A program made the position numbers and the translations under genes. From Acidimicrobiaceae bacterium (GTDB lineage: Bacteria; Actinomycetota; Acidimicrobiia; Acidimicrobiales; RAAP-2), in contig PMTL01000089.1 in assembly GCA_003168075.1 (NCBI GenBank), positions 26,115 through 66,900 on the forward strand: a stretch of DNA of 40,786 nucleotides, written 5' to 3'. The first letter of the stretch is position 1, and each line of letters opens with the position of its first letter. This document shows positions 24,682-32,996 of the stretch, in pieces. A model generated the notes under the pieces. That model saw only the letters and a list, made by a program, of their open reading frames with translations, searched no databases and had not been told where the DNA came from.

Positions 24682-24867
24682 ATGGTCGGAGAGATATTTG
24701 GAATGGACGGATTCATTGTCCTCATCGCGGTCGTTGCTCTGCTGTTTGGCGGCACGGCAATTCCCAAGCTGGCTCGCAGTCTGGGTTCGGCGAAGAACGA
24801 ATTCGAAAAGGGGCTGAGCGAGACAAAGCCCGTCGAACCCACCGCGCACGTCGTCGATTCCCAGTAG
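24682..24867 (+). CDS. tatA: Twin-arginine translocase subunit TatA
   Basis: A 61-residue TatA-family protein: an N-terminal hydrophobic helix (FIVLIAVVALLFGGTAIPKLA) ending in the FGG-x-x-IPKLARSLG hinge, then an amphipathic helix GSAKNEFEKGLSE and a polar tail. TatA forms the protein-conducting assembly of the Tat pathway in the inner membrane. No tatB or tatC is adjacent. Convergent with the phosphoribosyltransferase gene, 17 bp apart. The Tat-exported molybdoenzyme at 15.2-15.9 kb would be a client. Confidence 0.93.
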   Translation: MVGEIFGMDGFIVLIAVVALLFGGTAIPKLARSLGSAKNEFEKGLSETKPVEPTAHVVDSQ

Positions 24868-24884
24868 CGCCTCGCCGGCGCAGG

Positions 24885-25373
24885 TCAGTGGGCGAGTCCA
24901 CCGTTCTTGGTGACCGGTCCGTCGCAGGACCAAGGGAAATCGATCCACTTATCGGTCTTCTTCCACGAGTAGTCCGGACGAATCACCGTTTCTGGCTTCT
25001 CGTAGAGAACGACCGATCGTACTTCGTGAACGGTCTCGGCACAGAACTCGGTCACCATCTTGAGGGTGTGACCCGAGTCGGCGACGTCGTCGGCGATCAG
25101 GACCACCGCACCCGACAGGTCCACCTTGCTCGGTACCGGCGGGAGAACGACCGGCATCTCGAGGCGCTCGTTGATGCCGGTGTAGAACTCCACGGACATA
25201 ACGAAGGCGTTCTTCACGCCCAACGCGTAGCCCAGTCCAGCACCGAGGAAGAATCCTCCGCGCGCAATGCTCAGCACGATATCGGGAGCGAAGCCCGAAT
25301 CGCAGATCTCCTGGGCCAGTTCGCGTGTAGCGCGACCAAAGTCGTCGTAGGTCAACCGTTCACGAGGGGCCAT
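24885..25373 (-). CDS. Phosphoribosyltransferase (xanthine/hypoxanthine type)
   Basis: A 162-residue type I phosphoribosyltransferase. The PRPP-binding motif VLIADDVADSGHTL is at residues 91-104 with the acidic pair Asp95-Asp96, and the N-terminal LSIARGG (34-40) contributes to the pyrophosphate loop. The compact form and C-terminal DKWIDFPW element resemble Gpt-like purine salvage enzymes found as stand-alone genes in actinobacteria and archaea. A TAGCGT hexamer ends 6 nt before ATG 25373 and no ribosome binding site is present, so the transcript is probably leaderless. Base specificity is not decided. Confidence 0.88.
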   Translation of the reverse strand: MAPRERLTYDDFGRATRELAQEICDSGFAPDIVLSIARGGFFLGAGLGYALGVKNAFVMSVEFYTGINERLEMPVVLPPVPSKVDLSGAVVLIADDVADSGHTLKMVTEFCAETVHEVRSVVLYEKPETVIRPDYSWKKTDKWIDFPWSCDGPVTKNGGLAH

Positions 25374-25385
25374 CTAAAAACGCTA
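25374..25385 (-). promoter_or_regulatory. Leaderless-type -10 element of the phosphoribosyltransferase gene
   Basis: Minus-strand TAGCGT, then six bases, then ATG: the TANNNT-N6-ATG pattern seen also at the Rieske oxygenase and aldo/keto reductase genes. No good -35 hexamer at 17 bp. Confidence 0.45.
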
Positions 25386-25444
25386 GACGATTTGCCACCC
25401 GTACGGGCGACGTATAGCAACGAGCCTCCGAGCCCCGCACGGTG

Positions 25445-25479
25445 TTCACTCCCGGTACCGCGGTGGATAGATTGCCATC
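25445..25479 (+). promoter_or_regulatory. Promoter of a leaderless aldo/keto reductase transcript
   Basis: TTCACT (25445-25450, -35-like) and TAGATT (25468-25473, -10) are separated by exactly 17 bp, and the ATG follows six bases after the -10 hexamer, so transcription would start at or very near the A of the start codon. No Shine-Dalgarno is present. Confidence 0.6.
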
Positions 25480-26451
25480 ATGGACTACATCACTCTGGGC
25501 CACACCGGCCTCAAGGTTTCACGCATCACTCTGGGTTGCATGAGTTACGGCGCAACGGATCGCGGACGTCAGACCTGGTCGATAGACCGCGACGACGCAT
25601 TCCCCTTCTTTCGCCAGGCCCTCGACGCCGGCATCAATTTCTTCGACACTGCCAACGTCTACTCCGACGGCACGTCTGAAGAGATAACCGGGGCCGCCCT
25701 ATTATCCATGGTCCCGCGCGAGGAAGTGGTCATCGCTACCAAGGTGAATGGTCGGATGCACCCCGGCGCCAACGGTCAGGGGCTGTCGCGCAAATCTATC
25801 TTGAGCGAGATCGACAACAGTCTGCGCCGCCTCGGAACGGACTATGTCGACTTGTACCAGATACACCGGTGGGACAACGAGACGCCAATCGAGGAGACAC
25901 TCGAAGCGCTGCACGACGTCGTCCGCGCGGGTAAGGCGCGCTACATCGGAGCGTCGTCGATGTACGCGTGGCAATTCGCTCAGGCCCTGTACGTCGCGGA
26001 ATTGCACGGATGGACTCGTTTCGTCTCAATGCAGAACTATTACAACCTCCTCTACCGCGAGGAAGAGCGCGAGATGCTCCCTCTTTGCGTCGACCAGGGC
26101 ATCGGCGTCATACCGTGGAGTCCCCTCGCGCGGGGGCGCCTCACGCGCCCCTGGGACTCGTCGACACCGCGATCGGACAGCGACGACTTCGGTCGCGCTT
26201 TATATGGCGACGTGGACAAGCCCGTAGTGGACGCAGTCCTTCGCGTCGCCAGCGCCCGTGGCGTAGCCCCGGCCCAGATCGCCCTGGCATGGGTGCTCTC
26301 GAAGTCGGTGATCACCAGTCCCATCGTCGGCGCCACCAAGGTCCATCACCTCGACGACGCGGTGGGCGCCTTGAAGATCCATCTCGACGACGCGGAAATC
26401 ACTGCGCTCGAGGAATCGTACCGTCCTCACTCCGTCGTGGGATTTCAGTAG
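25480..26451 (+). CDS. Aldo/keto reductase
   Basis: A 323-residue TIM-barrel NAD(P)H-dependent reductase of the AKR superfamily. The catalytic tetrad is visible: Asp56 (FFDTANVYSDG), Tyr61, Lys88 (VVIATKVNG) and His129 (DLYQIHRWD). The C-terminal ITSPIVGATKVHHLDDAVGAL is the NADP-binding region. The type resembles YajO/Tas-like general aldehyde reductases. Leaderless promoter, divergent from the phosphoribosyltransferase gene. Forty bases separate it from the LLM oxidoreductase gene, which has its own promoter-like hexamers. Physiological substrate unknown. Confidence 0.92.
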   Translation: MDYITLGHTGLKVSRITLGCMSYGATDRGRQTWSIDRDDAFPFFRQALDAGINFFDTANVYSDGTSEEITGAALLSMVPREEVVIATKVNGRMHPGANGQGLSRKSILSEIDNSLRRLGTDYVDLYQIHRWDNETPIEETLEALHDVVRAGKARYIGASSMYAWQFAQALYVAELHGWTRFVSMQNYYNLLYREEEREMLPLCVDQGIGVIPWSPLARGRLTRPWDSSTPRSDSDDFGRALYGDVDKPVVDAVLRVASARGVAPAQIALAWVLSKSVITSPIVGATKVHHLDDAVGALKIHLDDAEITALEESYRPHSVVGFQ

Positions 26452-26455
26452 GAGC

Positions 26456-26483
26456 GTGACAACGTCACCGCGGTGCCTAAAGT
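26456..26483 (+). promoter_or_regulatory. Promoter candidate for the LLM oxidoreductase gene
   Basis: GTGACA (5 of 6 to TTGACA) and TAAAGT are separated by 16 bp, with nine bases between TAAAGT and the ATG at 26493. This predicts a leader of only a few bases and agrees with the lack of a Shine-Dalgarno. Confidence 0.45.
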
Positions 26484-26492
26484 GACTGCGCC

Positions 26493-27527
26493 ATGATTCC
26501 CCTCTCTGTTCTCGACCTGGCCACCGTGTCGTCGGGGTCCACGCCGGCCGACGCGCTGCGTGACACGACGGCAATGGCGGTCTTCGCCGAAGCGCTGGGG
26601 TATCGACGCTTCTGGGTCGCCGAACACCACGCGATGGCGGCGGTCGCTTCGTCGGCGCCGGCGGTCCTGATCGCTCACCTCGCGAACGCGACCACGACAA
26701 TTCGCCTCGGGTCGGGTGGCGTGATGCTGCCCAACCACGCGCCACTGGTCATCGCCGAGCAGTTCGCCACCCTCGAAGCGCTGCACCCGGGGCGAATTGA
26801 CTTAGGACTCGGACGCGCGCCGGGTACCGATCACGTCACCGCGCGGGCCCTGCGCCGCGCGGCCGACTTGCGGGCCACGTCATTCCCCCACGACGTCGTG
26901 GAGCTCATTTCCTACCTGGTGCCCCAGGAGTCGCCTCCGCACCCAGCCCCGACGCCCGGATCGGGCTACCTTCCAGAGATCTGGCTTCTGGGATCCTCGA
27001 CGTTTAGTGCGCAGCTCGCCGGACAACTTGGTCTGCCCTTCTCATTTGCGTATCATTTCGCACCCGCGCTGCTCGATCAGGCCGTCGCCACGTACCGCGC
27101 CCACTTCGAGCCGTCGCGATTCCTCGACGCGCCGTATTTGATGGTGGCGGCCTCAGTAGTTTGTGCGCCCGACATTGACGAGGCCCGCTGGCTCTCGGGT
27201 TCGGGTGCGCTCAACATTTTGCAGCGTGCTCAGGGCCGACCCGGACCGCTACCCTCACCCGAAGAGGCCGCGGCCTACGTCATGAGTGACGCCGAGGCGG
27301 CCCTGGTGAGCGAGACGCAGTCCTCCCACCTGGTCGGCTCACCCGAGCACGTCGCCGACGGCTTGCGCCAGCTCGCGGTGCGAACGGGAGCTGACGAGTT
27401 AATGGTGTCCACCCGCGTTCACTCCCTCGCCGCGCGACGCGCCTCGTTGAGCCTGCTCGCAACGCAGTGGGCCCGGTCGGACAGCGGCGCCGTGTCCGCG
27501 CAGAAAGGAGCCACTGATGTGTCGTAA
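26493..27527 (+). CDS. LLM-class flavin-dependent oxidoreductase
   Basis: A 344-residue luciferase-like monooxygenase-family protein (MsnO0/YhbW subgroup). [11 protein letters not shown] at the N-terminus, [10 protein letters not shown] near 38-47, [42 protein letters not shown] (about 74-115) and WLLGSS near 165 are typical FMN-binding and dimer elements. Such proteins use reduced FMN or F420 with or without oxygen; here FMN is more likely by subgroup. It overlaps the downstream DUF2277 gene by 11 bp, so the two are translated together. Substrate unknown. Confidence 0.9.
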   Translation: MIPLSVLDLATVSSGSTPADALRDTTAMAVFAEALGYRRFWVAEHHAMAAVASSAPAVLIAHLANATTTIRLGSGGVMLPNHAPLVIAEQFATLEALHPGRIDLGLGRAPGTDHVTARALRRAADLRATSFPHDVVELISYLVPQESPPHPAPTPGSGYLPEIWLLGSSTFSAQLAGQLGLPFSFAYHFAPALLDQAVATYRAHFEPSRFLDAPYLMVAASVVCAPDIDEARWLSGSGALNILQRAQGRPGPLPSPEEAAAYVMSDAEAALVSETQSSHLVGSPEHVADGLRQLAVRTGADELMVSTRVHSLAARRASLSLLATQWARSDSGAVSAQKGATDVS

Positions 27528-27783
27528 CATCACCGTCCTACGAGGCATAGAACCCCCCGCCACCGCGCAGGAGATCCAAGACGCCGCGCGACAGTTCGTG
27601 CGCAAAGTCGCCGGACTGCAGTCGCCCACTCAGATGGCCCGTGGTGACGTCACCTCGGCGATCGAACAGATCGCATTGGTCACCCGTGGTCTCCTCGACT
27701 CATTGCCGCCGCGGCGCAGCGTGCCCGTCGGACCGCCAGGACGCTGGCGCACGGAGAACTCCGAGAACACGCAAAAGAAATAG
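27517..27783 (+). CDS. DUF2277 family protein
   Basis: An 88-residue protein with the family opening MCRNI followed by L...PPAT..EI..AA.QFVRKV.G and a C-terminal [11 protein letters not shown], as in DUF2277. Family function is not established; the fixed N-terminal Cys-Arg-Asn is suggestive of a reactive or metal-binding cysteine. It starts inside the last codons of the LLM oxidoreductase gene with AGAAAGGAG as ribosome binding site. It ends 8 bp before the metal-responsive operator. Confidence 0.85.
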   Translation: MCRNITVLRGIEPPATAQEIQDAARQFVRKVAGLQSPTQMARGDVTSAIEQIALVTRGLLDSLPPRRSVPVGPPGRWRTENSENTQKK

Positions 27784-27791
27784 CAGAACAG

Positions 27792-27808
27792 ATACTCCCG
27801 GGGGGTAT
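27792..27808. promoter_or_regulatory. CsoR-type operator candidate with embedded -10
   Basis: ATAC and GTAT arms surround a C/G-run centre; the 17-bp element is symmetric at 7 of 8 positions per side (ATACTCCC / GGGGGTAT). Known CsoR sites are pseudo-palindromes of TAC-C-run/G-run-GTA form, so this fits well. TATACT (27806-27811), a good -10 hexamer, overlaps its right edge. The csoR gene itself lies 415 bp downstream in the same unit, predicting autorepression relieved by metal. Confidence 0.7.
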
Positions 27809-27837
27809 ACTGGAGTCATTGAAGGAAAGGGGTGCTC

Positions 27838-28149
27838 ATGCCAATGCGATTTCGACCCGGTGGATTTAACCCAGGCTTCGGCGGTCACGGCTTTGGTTTG
27901 TTCGGTATCTTGCTGATGATCGTCTTCTGGGCGGTCGTCGTTCTCCTGGTCTTTACCTTGGTCCGCAACTACCACCGCGGTCCTCACCACTCGCACGATC
28001 ACGGCCACGGATCCGGCCACGGTCCCGGACCCTCAGACGCTCATACCAACATGAATCCCGCGATTGACATCTTGAAGGAGCGCTTCGCCAAAGGTGAAGT
28101 CTCTGAGGAAGAATTCACGCGGCGCCTGGTCCTGCTCAAAGAGAGCTAA
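27838..28149 (+). CDS. His-rich SHOCT-domain membrane protein
   Basis: A 103-residue protein. A Gly/Phe-rich N-terminus is followed by one membrane helix (GILLMIVFWAVVVLLVFTLV, about 23-42), a His/Gly-rich stretch (HHSHDHGHGSGHGPG) well suited to binding Cu or Ni, and a C-terminal SHOCT domain (PAIDILKERFAKGEVSEEEFTRRLVLLKES). ATG 27838 follows GAAAGGGG. First gene of the metal unit, directly behind the CsoR-type operator. SHOCT domains are found as oligomerisation tails on membrane proteins; a metal-buffering or sensing role is inferred. Confidence 0.8.
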   Translation: MPMRFRPGGFNPGFGGHGFGLFGILLMIVFWAVVVLLVFTLVRNYHRGPHHSHDHGHGSGHGPGPSDAHTNMNPAIDILKERFAKGEVSEEEFTRRLVLLKES

Positions 28150-28222
28150 GCCGACAGAGACGGCCCGTCACCTCCGAGCGACGGTCCCGCGTTCGCAGAG
28201 ACGACGCCGACAAGGGAGAAAT

Positions 28223-28510
28223 ATGACGCAGCCTGGCTACAGCGATGACAAGAGCGCCGTCCTCGTGCGACTCAAGCGCATCGAGGGACAAGCACGCGGT
28301 ATCCACAAGATGGTCGAAGACGATCGCTACTGCGTCGACGTCTTGCAGCAGATCTCCGCGGTCACTCGCGCGCTGCAGGGTGTGGCCCTTCACCTCCTGG
28401 ACGAGCACTTAAGTCACTGCGTCGCCCACGCCGTGGAGGCCGGTGGTGACGAGAAGGACGCCAAGCTTCGCGAAGCGTCAGCCGCGATCGCACGCCTCGT
28501 GAAGTCGTAG
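28223..28510 (+). CDS. CsoR-family metal-responsive repressor
   Basis: A 95-residue all-helical DUF156/CsoR regulator. The Cu(I) ligand triad is conserved: Cys37 (YCVDVL), His62 and Cys66 (EHLSHCV), the spacing of mycobacterial CsoR. RLKRIEGQARGIHKM at 16-30 is the family N-terminal DNA-facing helix. ATG 28223 is chosen because GGGAG lies 6-7 nt upstream; the frame is open further left inside the SHOCT gene. The conserved C-H-C triad predicts Cu(I) sensing, although nickel-sensing relatives (RcnR/InrS) keep some of these residues plus an extra histidine. Predicted to bind the operator at 27792. Confidence 0.93.
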   Translation: MTQPGYSDDKSAVLVRLKRIEGQARGIHKMVEDDRYCVDVLQQISAVTRALQGVALHLLDEHLSHCVAHAVEAGGDEKDAKLREASAAIARLVKS

Positions 28511-28522
28511 GTCGACGGCGCC

Positions 28523-29989
28523 GTGGAACACGTCGTCATCGAAATCGCACGGTCGCTACGCAAGAGCGGATTCATGCTCTGGGAGACGTTGTGGGCGCTC
28601 ATCGTAGGTTTCAGCCTGTCGGGCGCGGTGCAGGCCTTCGTCTCCAAGGATCAGATGCAGTCGCGATTGGGCGACCACCGTCCGCGCACCGTGGCGCGTG
28701 CCGCGGGTTACGGCATGGTCTCATCAAGTTGCTCCTACGCGGCGTCGGCGATGTCCAAGTCCCTCTTCGCCCGCGGCGCCGACTTCACGAGCGCCATGAT
28801 CTTCATGATTGCGTCGACCAATCTCGTCGTTGAACTCGGCGTCGTCCTCCTGGTCCTGCTCGGCTGGCAGTTCGCCGTCGCCGAGTTCGTCGGCGGACCG
28901 ATCATGATCGTTCTGCTCTCGCTCGTCGGCGCCAGCGTCTTCTCTGCTGCGCTGGTCAGCCGCGCTCGACAGCGCGTTCTCGCGATGTCACCCGATCATG
29001 GTGTCACACACGATGACACAGCCTCGTCACCCGAGCATTCAGCGCGCACTCTCACCGGGTGGTCCAACGCCTCGACGTACGCCGTCGCCGACGCGACCAT
29101 GCTGCGTCGCGAGCTCCTCATCGGCTACGTGGTGGCAGGATTCTTGGCAGTTCTCGTTCCCACGTCGTGGTGGGGCGACGTTTTCCTTCGCGGGCACGGC
29201 AACTGGACGAGCGTGGAGAATGCCCTCGTTGGACCGCTCATTGCGGTCGTCAGTTGGGTGTGCTCGGTGGGTAACGTTCCCCTCGCTGCCGCTCTGTGGC
29301 ACGGTGGCATCTCCTTCGGCGGCGTCATCGCGTTCATCTTCGCTGATTTGATCGCCATGCCACTAATACTCATCTACCGCAAGTTTTACGGAGACGCCTT
29401 GACGCTACGCATCGTTGGAGTGTTCTACGCCGTGATGGTAGTGGCCGGACTCACCACCGAGATGCTCTTTCGATCGACGGGACTCATACCCACCAGTCGA
29501 ATCCTGCACGTTAGCGCCGAGCGACTGTCGTGGAACTACACGACGTATCTCAATATCGTGGCGTTCGTCGTGGCCGCGGCGGTGTGGTCCCTCGCTCGGC
29601 GCGGACGACATCTGCGCGAGGCGTCGGGGTACGCGATCGATCCGGTCTGCCAGATGCAGGTACGTATCGCCGACGCACCAGCTCGAGCGAGCGTTCATGG
29701 CCAGAGCTATTACTTTTGTTCCGACCGGTGTCGCGAACGCTTTATCGCGGACCACGCGGACGGTGACGAGTCGGCGCCAACAGTGATATCTCCGAGCACG
29801 ATGGTTGAGCGCACCCACGGCACCGCGGCGGCCACTAGTGAACCGAAATCGGACTTCATCGATCCGATTTGTGGAATGAGTCTAACGCCCGACACCAGCA
29901 CTGACCAGCGCCCGAGCGGCGGTGTTCCCGTGTATTTTTGCTCGTCACAATGCGCCAAAGAATTCGACGCACGCGATCGCGCGCACTAG
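28523..29989 (+). CDS. Permease (ArsP/DUF318-like) with two C-terminal YHS domains
   Basis: A 488-residue polytopic membrane protein. About eight hydrophobic helices carry the internally repeated permease pattern, with Cys-Ser motifs MVSSSCSYAASAM near 69-81 and VSWVCSVGNVPLAAAL near 248-263, as in the ArsP/YraQ permease family. Two YHS metal-binding domains follow: IDPVCQMQV...YYFCSDRCRERF (about 371-410) and IDPICGMSL...VYFCSSQCAKEF (about 446-485). GTG start 12 bp after csoR. YHS domains occur on copper and heavy-metal transport proteins, where the cysteines accept metal. Having two YHS units fused to this permease is unusual. Predicted metal efflux or uptake, substrate most likely Cu given the CsoR triad. 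Confidence 0.82.
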   Translation: MEHVVIEIARSLRKSGFMLWETLWALIVGFSLSGAVQAFVSKDQMQSRLGDHRPRTVARAAGYGMVSSSCSYAASAMSKSLFARGADFTSAMIFMIASTNLVVELGVVLLVLLGWQFAVAEFVGGPIMIVLLSLVGASVFSAALVSRARQRVLAMSPDHGVTHDDTASSPEHSARTLTGWSNASTYAVADATMLRRELLIGYVVAGFLAVLVPTSWWGDVFLRGHGNWTSVENALVGPLIAVVSWVCSVGNVPLAAALWHGGISFGGVIAFIFADLIAMPLILIYRKFYGDALTLRIVGVFYAVMVVAGLTTEMLFRSTGLIPTSRILHVSAERLSWNYTTYLNIVAFVVAAAVWSLARRGRHLREASGYAIDPVCQMQVRIADAPARASVHGQSYYFCSDRCRERFIADHADGDESAPTVISPSTMVERTHGTAAATSEPKSDFIDPICGMSLTPDTSTDQRPSGGVPVYFCSSQCAKEFDARDRAH

Positions 29990-30067
29990 AAACTGCGTCA
30001 ATCACACGGTCGAAAGTCACGCAAGATATCCTGGCTTATTGAAACACCCTCCTACTAAGGTGGCGCC

Positions 30068-31261
30068 ATGACGACCTTGTCACCGGTTGCAACACGACGC
30101 GAAAGAGTACGATCGTCCTTCTCTCCCAGTGAGTGGAAGCGACTGTTCGGCATGTTCGGCTTCATCGTGTTCTTGCACGTGCTGGGTTTTGGACTCTTGG
30201 TCTACGCTTCCACCCTCCACTACGGACTGGGGTCGCACCAGTCACTCGGCATCGGCACCGGTATTCTCGCCTACACGCTCGGTATGCGCCACGCTTTCGA
30301 CGCGGACCACATTGCTGCCATCGACAACACCACTCGAAAGTTCATGTCCGAGGGGAAGCGACCGATGTCGACTGGCTTCTTTTTCTCGCTCGGACACTCG
30401 TCCGTCGTCTTCCTCCTCACGCTGATTCTGGGCCTGGGAGTGCGCGCCGTGGGTGGTCAGATTCGCAACTCGGGATCATCACTGCACCACTACGGAGGGT
30501 TGATCGGCACGTTAGTGTCGGGGAGTTTCTTGTACCTGATTGCGATTCTCAACTTGATCATCCTGGTGGGGATCGTGCGCCTCTTCATCCAGATGCGACA
30601 GGGCACTTTCAATGACGCGGAGCTTGACAAGCATCTCGACGCCCGCGGCTTCATGATGCGTTTCTTCGGTCGTTTTGCCCGCAGCATCGATGCCCCCTGG
30701 AAGATGTACCCCATCGGATTCCTCTTCGGTCTCGGATTCGACACTGCCACCGAGGTCGCGTTCTTGGTGCTGGCCGGTACCAGCGTGGCGGCCGGTCTAC
30801 CACTCTGGGCGCTGCTGAGCTTGCCCCTGCTCTTCGCCGCCGGCATGAGCCTGCTCGACACCATCGATGGGTCGTTCATGAACTTCGCCTACGGCTGGGC
30901 GTTCTCCAAGCCGGTGCGCAAGGTCTATTACAACATCGCCATCACCGGACTCAGCGTCTTCGTAGCCCTCTACATTGGCACCCTCGAGTTAATGCAGGTC
31001 CTCACCAGTCAACTCCAACTGCACGGCGGCCTGTGGAACTTCGCGGCCAGTTTCAACATCAATTCCGCTGGTTTCGCGATCGTGGGTATCTTCGTCGGCA
31101 TCTGGACCTTCGCGCTCCTGTACTGGCGCTACGGCAAGGTCGAGGAACGCTGGGAGCGAGCGGCAATTCGCGCCCAAGAGGCACGAGGGGAACGACCGAA
31201 TCTCCACTCGGCGGGCATCACCCTCGGTAAAGTGCACCGCCCCTTCACCATCGACGAGTAG
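30068..31261 (+). CDS. NiCoT nickel/cobalt transporter (HoxN/NixA family)
   Basis: A 397-residue permease of the nickel/cobalt transporter family with about eight membrane helices. The signature RHAFDADHIAAIDN (residues 74-87, His75, Asp78-80, His81) in helix 2 is the metal-selectivity motif, and GLGFDTATEVAF near 221-232 is the second family signature. High-affinity secondary uptake of Ni(II) or Co(II). AAGGTGG precedes ATG 30068. The gap to the YHS permease is 78 bp, without a clear terminator, so it may be part of the CsoR unit or have its own promoter. Users of nickel such as urease or hydrogenase are not in the window. Confidence 0.93.
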   Translation: MTTLSPVATRRERVRSSFSPSEWKRLFGMFGFIVFLHVLGFGLLVYASTLHYGLGSHQSLGIGTGILAYTLGMRHAFDADHIAAIDNTTRKFMSEGKRPMSTGFFFSLGHSSVVFLLTLILGLGVRAVGGQIRNSGSSLHHYGGLIGTLVSGSFLYLIAILNLIILVGIVRLFIQMRQGTFNDAELDKHLDARGFMMRFFGRFARSIDAPWKMYPIGFLFGLGFDTATEVAFLVLAGTSVAAGLPLWALLSLPLLFAAGMSLLDTIDGSFMNFAYGWAFSKPVRKVYYNIAITGLSVFVALYIGTLELMQVLTSQLQLHGGLWNFAASFNINSAGFAIVGIFVGIWTFALLYWRYGKVEERWERAAIRAQEARGERPNLHSAGITLGKVHRPFTIDE

Positions 31262-31343
31262 CGACCCTCTCGCCGACGCCATATCGCAGACGTGCCTAGA
31301 ATTCAACGGGGGTTGCGACGACGTCGCACACCAGGAAGGTCGC

Positions 31344-32996
31344 GTGGCGCGTCAGGACTCACGAGGTTTCGGGCAGATTTCTTACGTGGTGATCAGCGCT
31401 TTTCTGCTGGTCGCCGTCTCCTCGGTCGTGTCGTACAAGGTCGTGAACGCTCCCTATCCGCCCGGTCCGCCCACTACGACCACGACCATACCGGCCCTGA
31501 GTCTCGGGGCCGACGGCGTGCAGTCGCGTGCCGTCATCGAAGAAAATCTCAAGCCCGGCACGAGCAACTGGCGGATCACGCCAGGCACGTCGCCCACCGC
31601 AATTCAAGGCTACGCAACCGCGACCAACGCCCAGGTTGGCCAGAGTGTCAATATCTACGTCAACACTCAATTCCCGTCGTTCCACATCGAGGCGTATCGC
31701 ATGGGGTACTACCAGGGCAAGGGAGCGCGCCTCATCTGGACGTCGCCGTCCGAGAAAGGCATCAGCCAGCCCGTGTGCCCCCTCGACACTTCGATCAACA
31801 TGGTGGCGTGCTGGAACTGGAAGATGTCGGCGACTATGCAGGTCACGTCAGACTTCGTACCCGGAGATTACCTACTCAAACTGGTGGCGGGCGCCAAGGC
31901 GGCGAGCTATATCTTGTTGACCGTCTGGGATCCCTCGAGCACCGCCACCTACCTCGTCGTGAACCGCTCACTCGTCGAACAGGGCTGGAACGCCTACGGT
32001 GGATACTCCTTCTACGCCGGACTCGGCGCCTGCATCATCGACAACACCTCGTACCCCAAGTGCAACCGCGCGCGGGTAGTCTCCTTTGACCGCCCCTACG
32101 ACACCGGATTCGGCTCGTCGGACTTTCTCACCAATGAATACCCGCTCGTCGAGTTGATGGAGAAGGAGGGTCTGGACGTCACGTACATGACCGATATCAC
32201 CCTCTCGGTCTACCCGAACTTATTGTCGGACCATAAGGTGTTGATCACGCTCGACCACGACGAGTCCTGGACGTACGGCGAACGCCTCGCACTGTTGCAC
32301 GCCCAAGCCGACGGGCTCAACGCCATTTTCTTCGGCGCCGCCGCGATGGTCCGTCATGTCCGTCTCGAACCCTCGATCTTGGGGCTCAATCGCCAAGAAG
32401 TCGACTACCGAAACTCCGGCGAGGACCCGCTCAACGCGAAGGGCACCGACCCGATGAACGTCACTGGTAACACCTGGGAGGATCCGCCGTCGAGCTGGTC
32501 ACCGATCTCGCAGATCGGCGAGGAGTACAGCGGCTACTTGAGCCCTGATGTCTTCGTGCCCATGGTCATCTCCGATGGCAACTCCTGGGTCTTCAAAGGC
32601 ACCGGACTCGCTAACGGCTCCTCGATAGCCGATGTCGTCGCATCGGACTTCGACCACGTCATCCCTTCCCCCGCGGAGCCGGCCAACGTCGATGTTCTCG
32701 CCCACTCGCCGATACCTCTGAGTGAAGGAACTGCGGGCGGCACCGTGTGGAACGGAGTGAGTTACTCCGACATGGTCTACTTCACCAACCCGGTGTCGCA
32801 CGCCGGCACCATCGACACCGGCAATAACGTCTGGGTCGGCGACCTGGCGAGTTGCACCGGCGCCGATCCGCACTGCCCCGCACCCACGCTCACGGCCATC
32901 ACCAACAACATCCTTCACGTCTTCGGACAAGGACCGGCGGGGCTGATCGATCCGGCGACGTCAAACTTAGCTTCGATCGTCCCCGCGGGGTCCTGA
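31344..32996 (+). CDS. Membrane-anchored protein related to N,N-dimethylformamidase large subunit
   Basis: A 550-residue protein. An N-terminal membrane helix or uncleaved signal (ISYVVISAFLLVAVSSVVSYKVV, about 12-34) leads to a Pro/Thr linker and a large extracytoplasmic region. VNIYVNTQFPSFHIEAYRMGYYQGKGARLI, YLLKLV, VSFDRPYD, EYPLVELMEKEGLDVTYMTD and LITLDHDESWTYGERLAL follow the pattern of the N,N-dimethylformamidase beta-subunit C-terminal domain family found widely in exported actinobacterial proteins of unknown role. GTG start with AGGAAGG 4-5 nt upstream. No small-subunit gene is adjacent. An amidase activity is not demonstrated by the sequence. It sits 358 bp before pstS. Confidence 0.75.
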   Translation: MARQDSRGFGQISYVVISAFLLVAVSSVVSYKVVNAPYPPGPPTTTTTIPALSLGADGVQSRAVIEENLKPGTSNWRITPGTSPTAIQGYATATNAQVGQSVNIYVNTQFPSFHIEAYRMGYYQGKGARLIWTSPSEKGISQPVCPLDTSINMVACWNWKMSATMQVTSDFVPGDYLLKLVAGAKAASYILLTVWDPSSTATYLVVNRSLVEQGWNAYGGYSFYAGLGACIIDNTSYPKCNRARVVSFDRPYDTGFGSSDFLTNEYPLVELMEKEGLDVTYMTDITLSVYPNLLSDHKVLITLDHDESWTYGERLALLHAQADGLNAIFFGAAAMVRHVRLEPSILGLNRQEVDYRNSGEDPLNAKGTDPMNVTGNTWEDPPSSWSPISQIGEEYSGYLSPDVFVPMVISDGNSWVFKGTGLANGSSIADVVASDFDHVIPSPAEPANVDVLAHSPIPLSEGTAGGTVWNGVSYSDMVYFTNPVSHAGTIDTGNNVWVGDLASCTGADPHCPAPTLTAITNNILHVFGQGPAGLIDPATSNLASIVPAGS

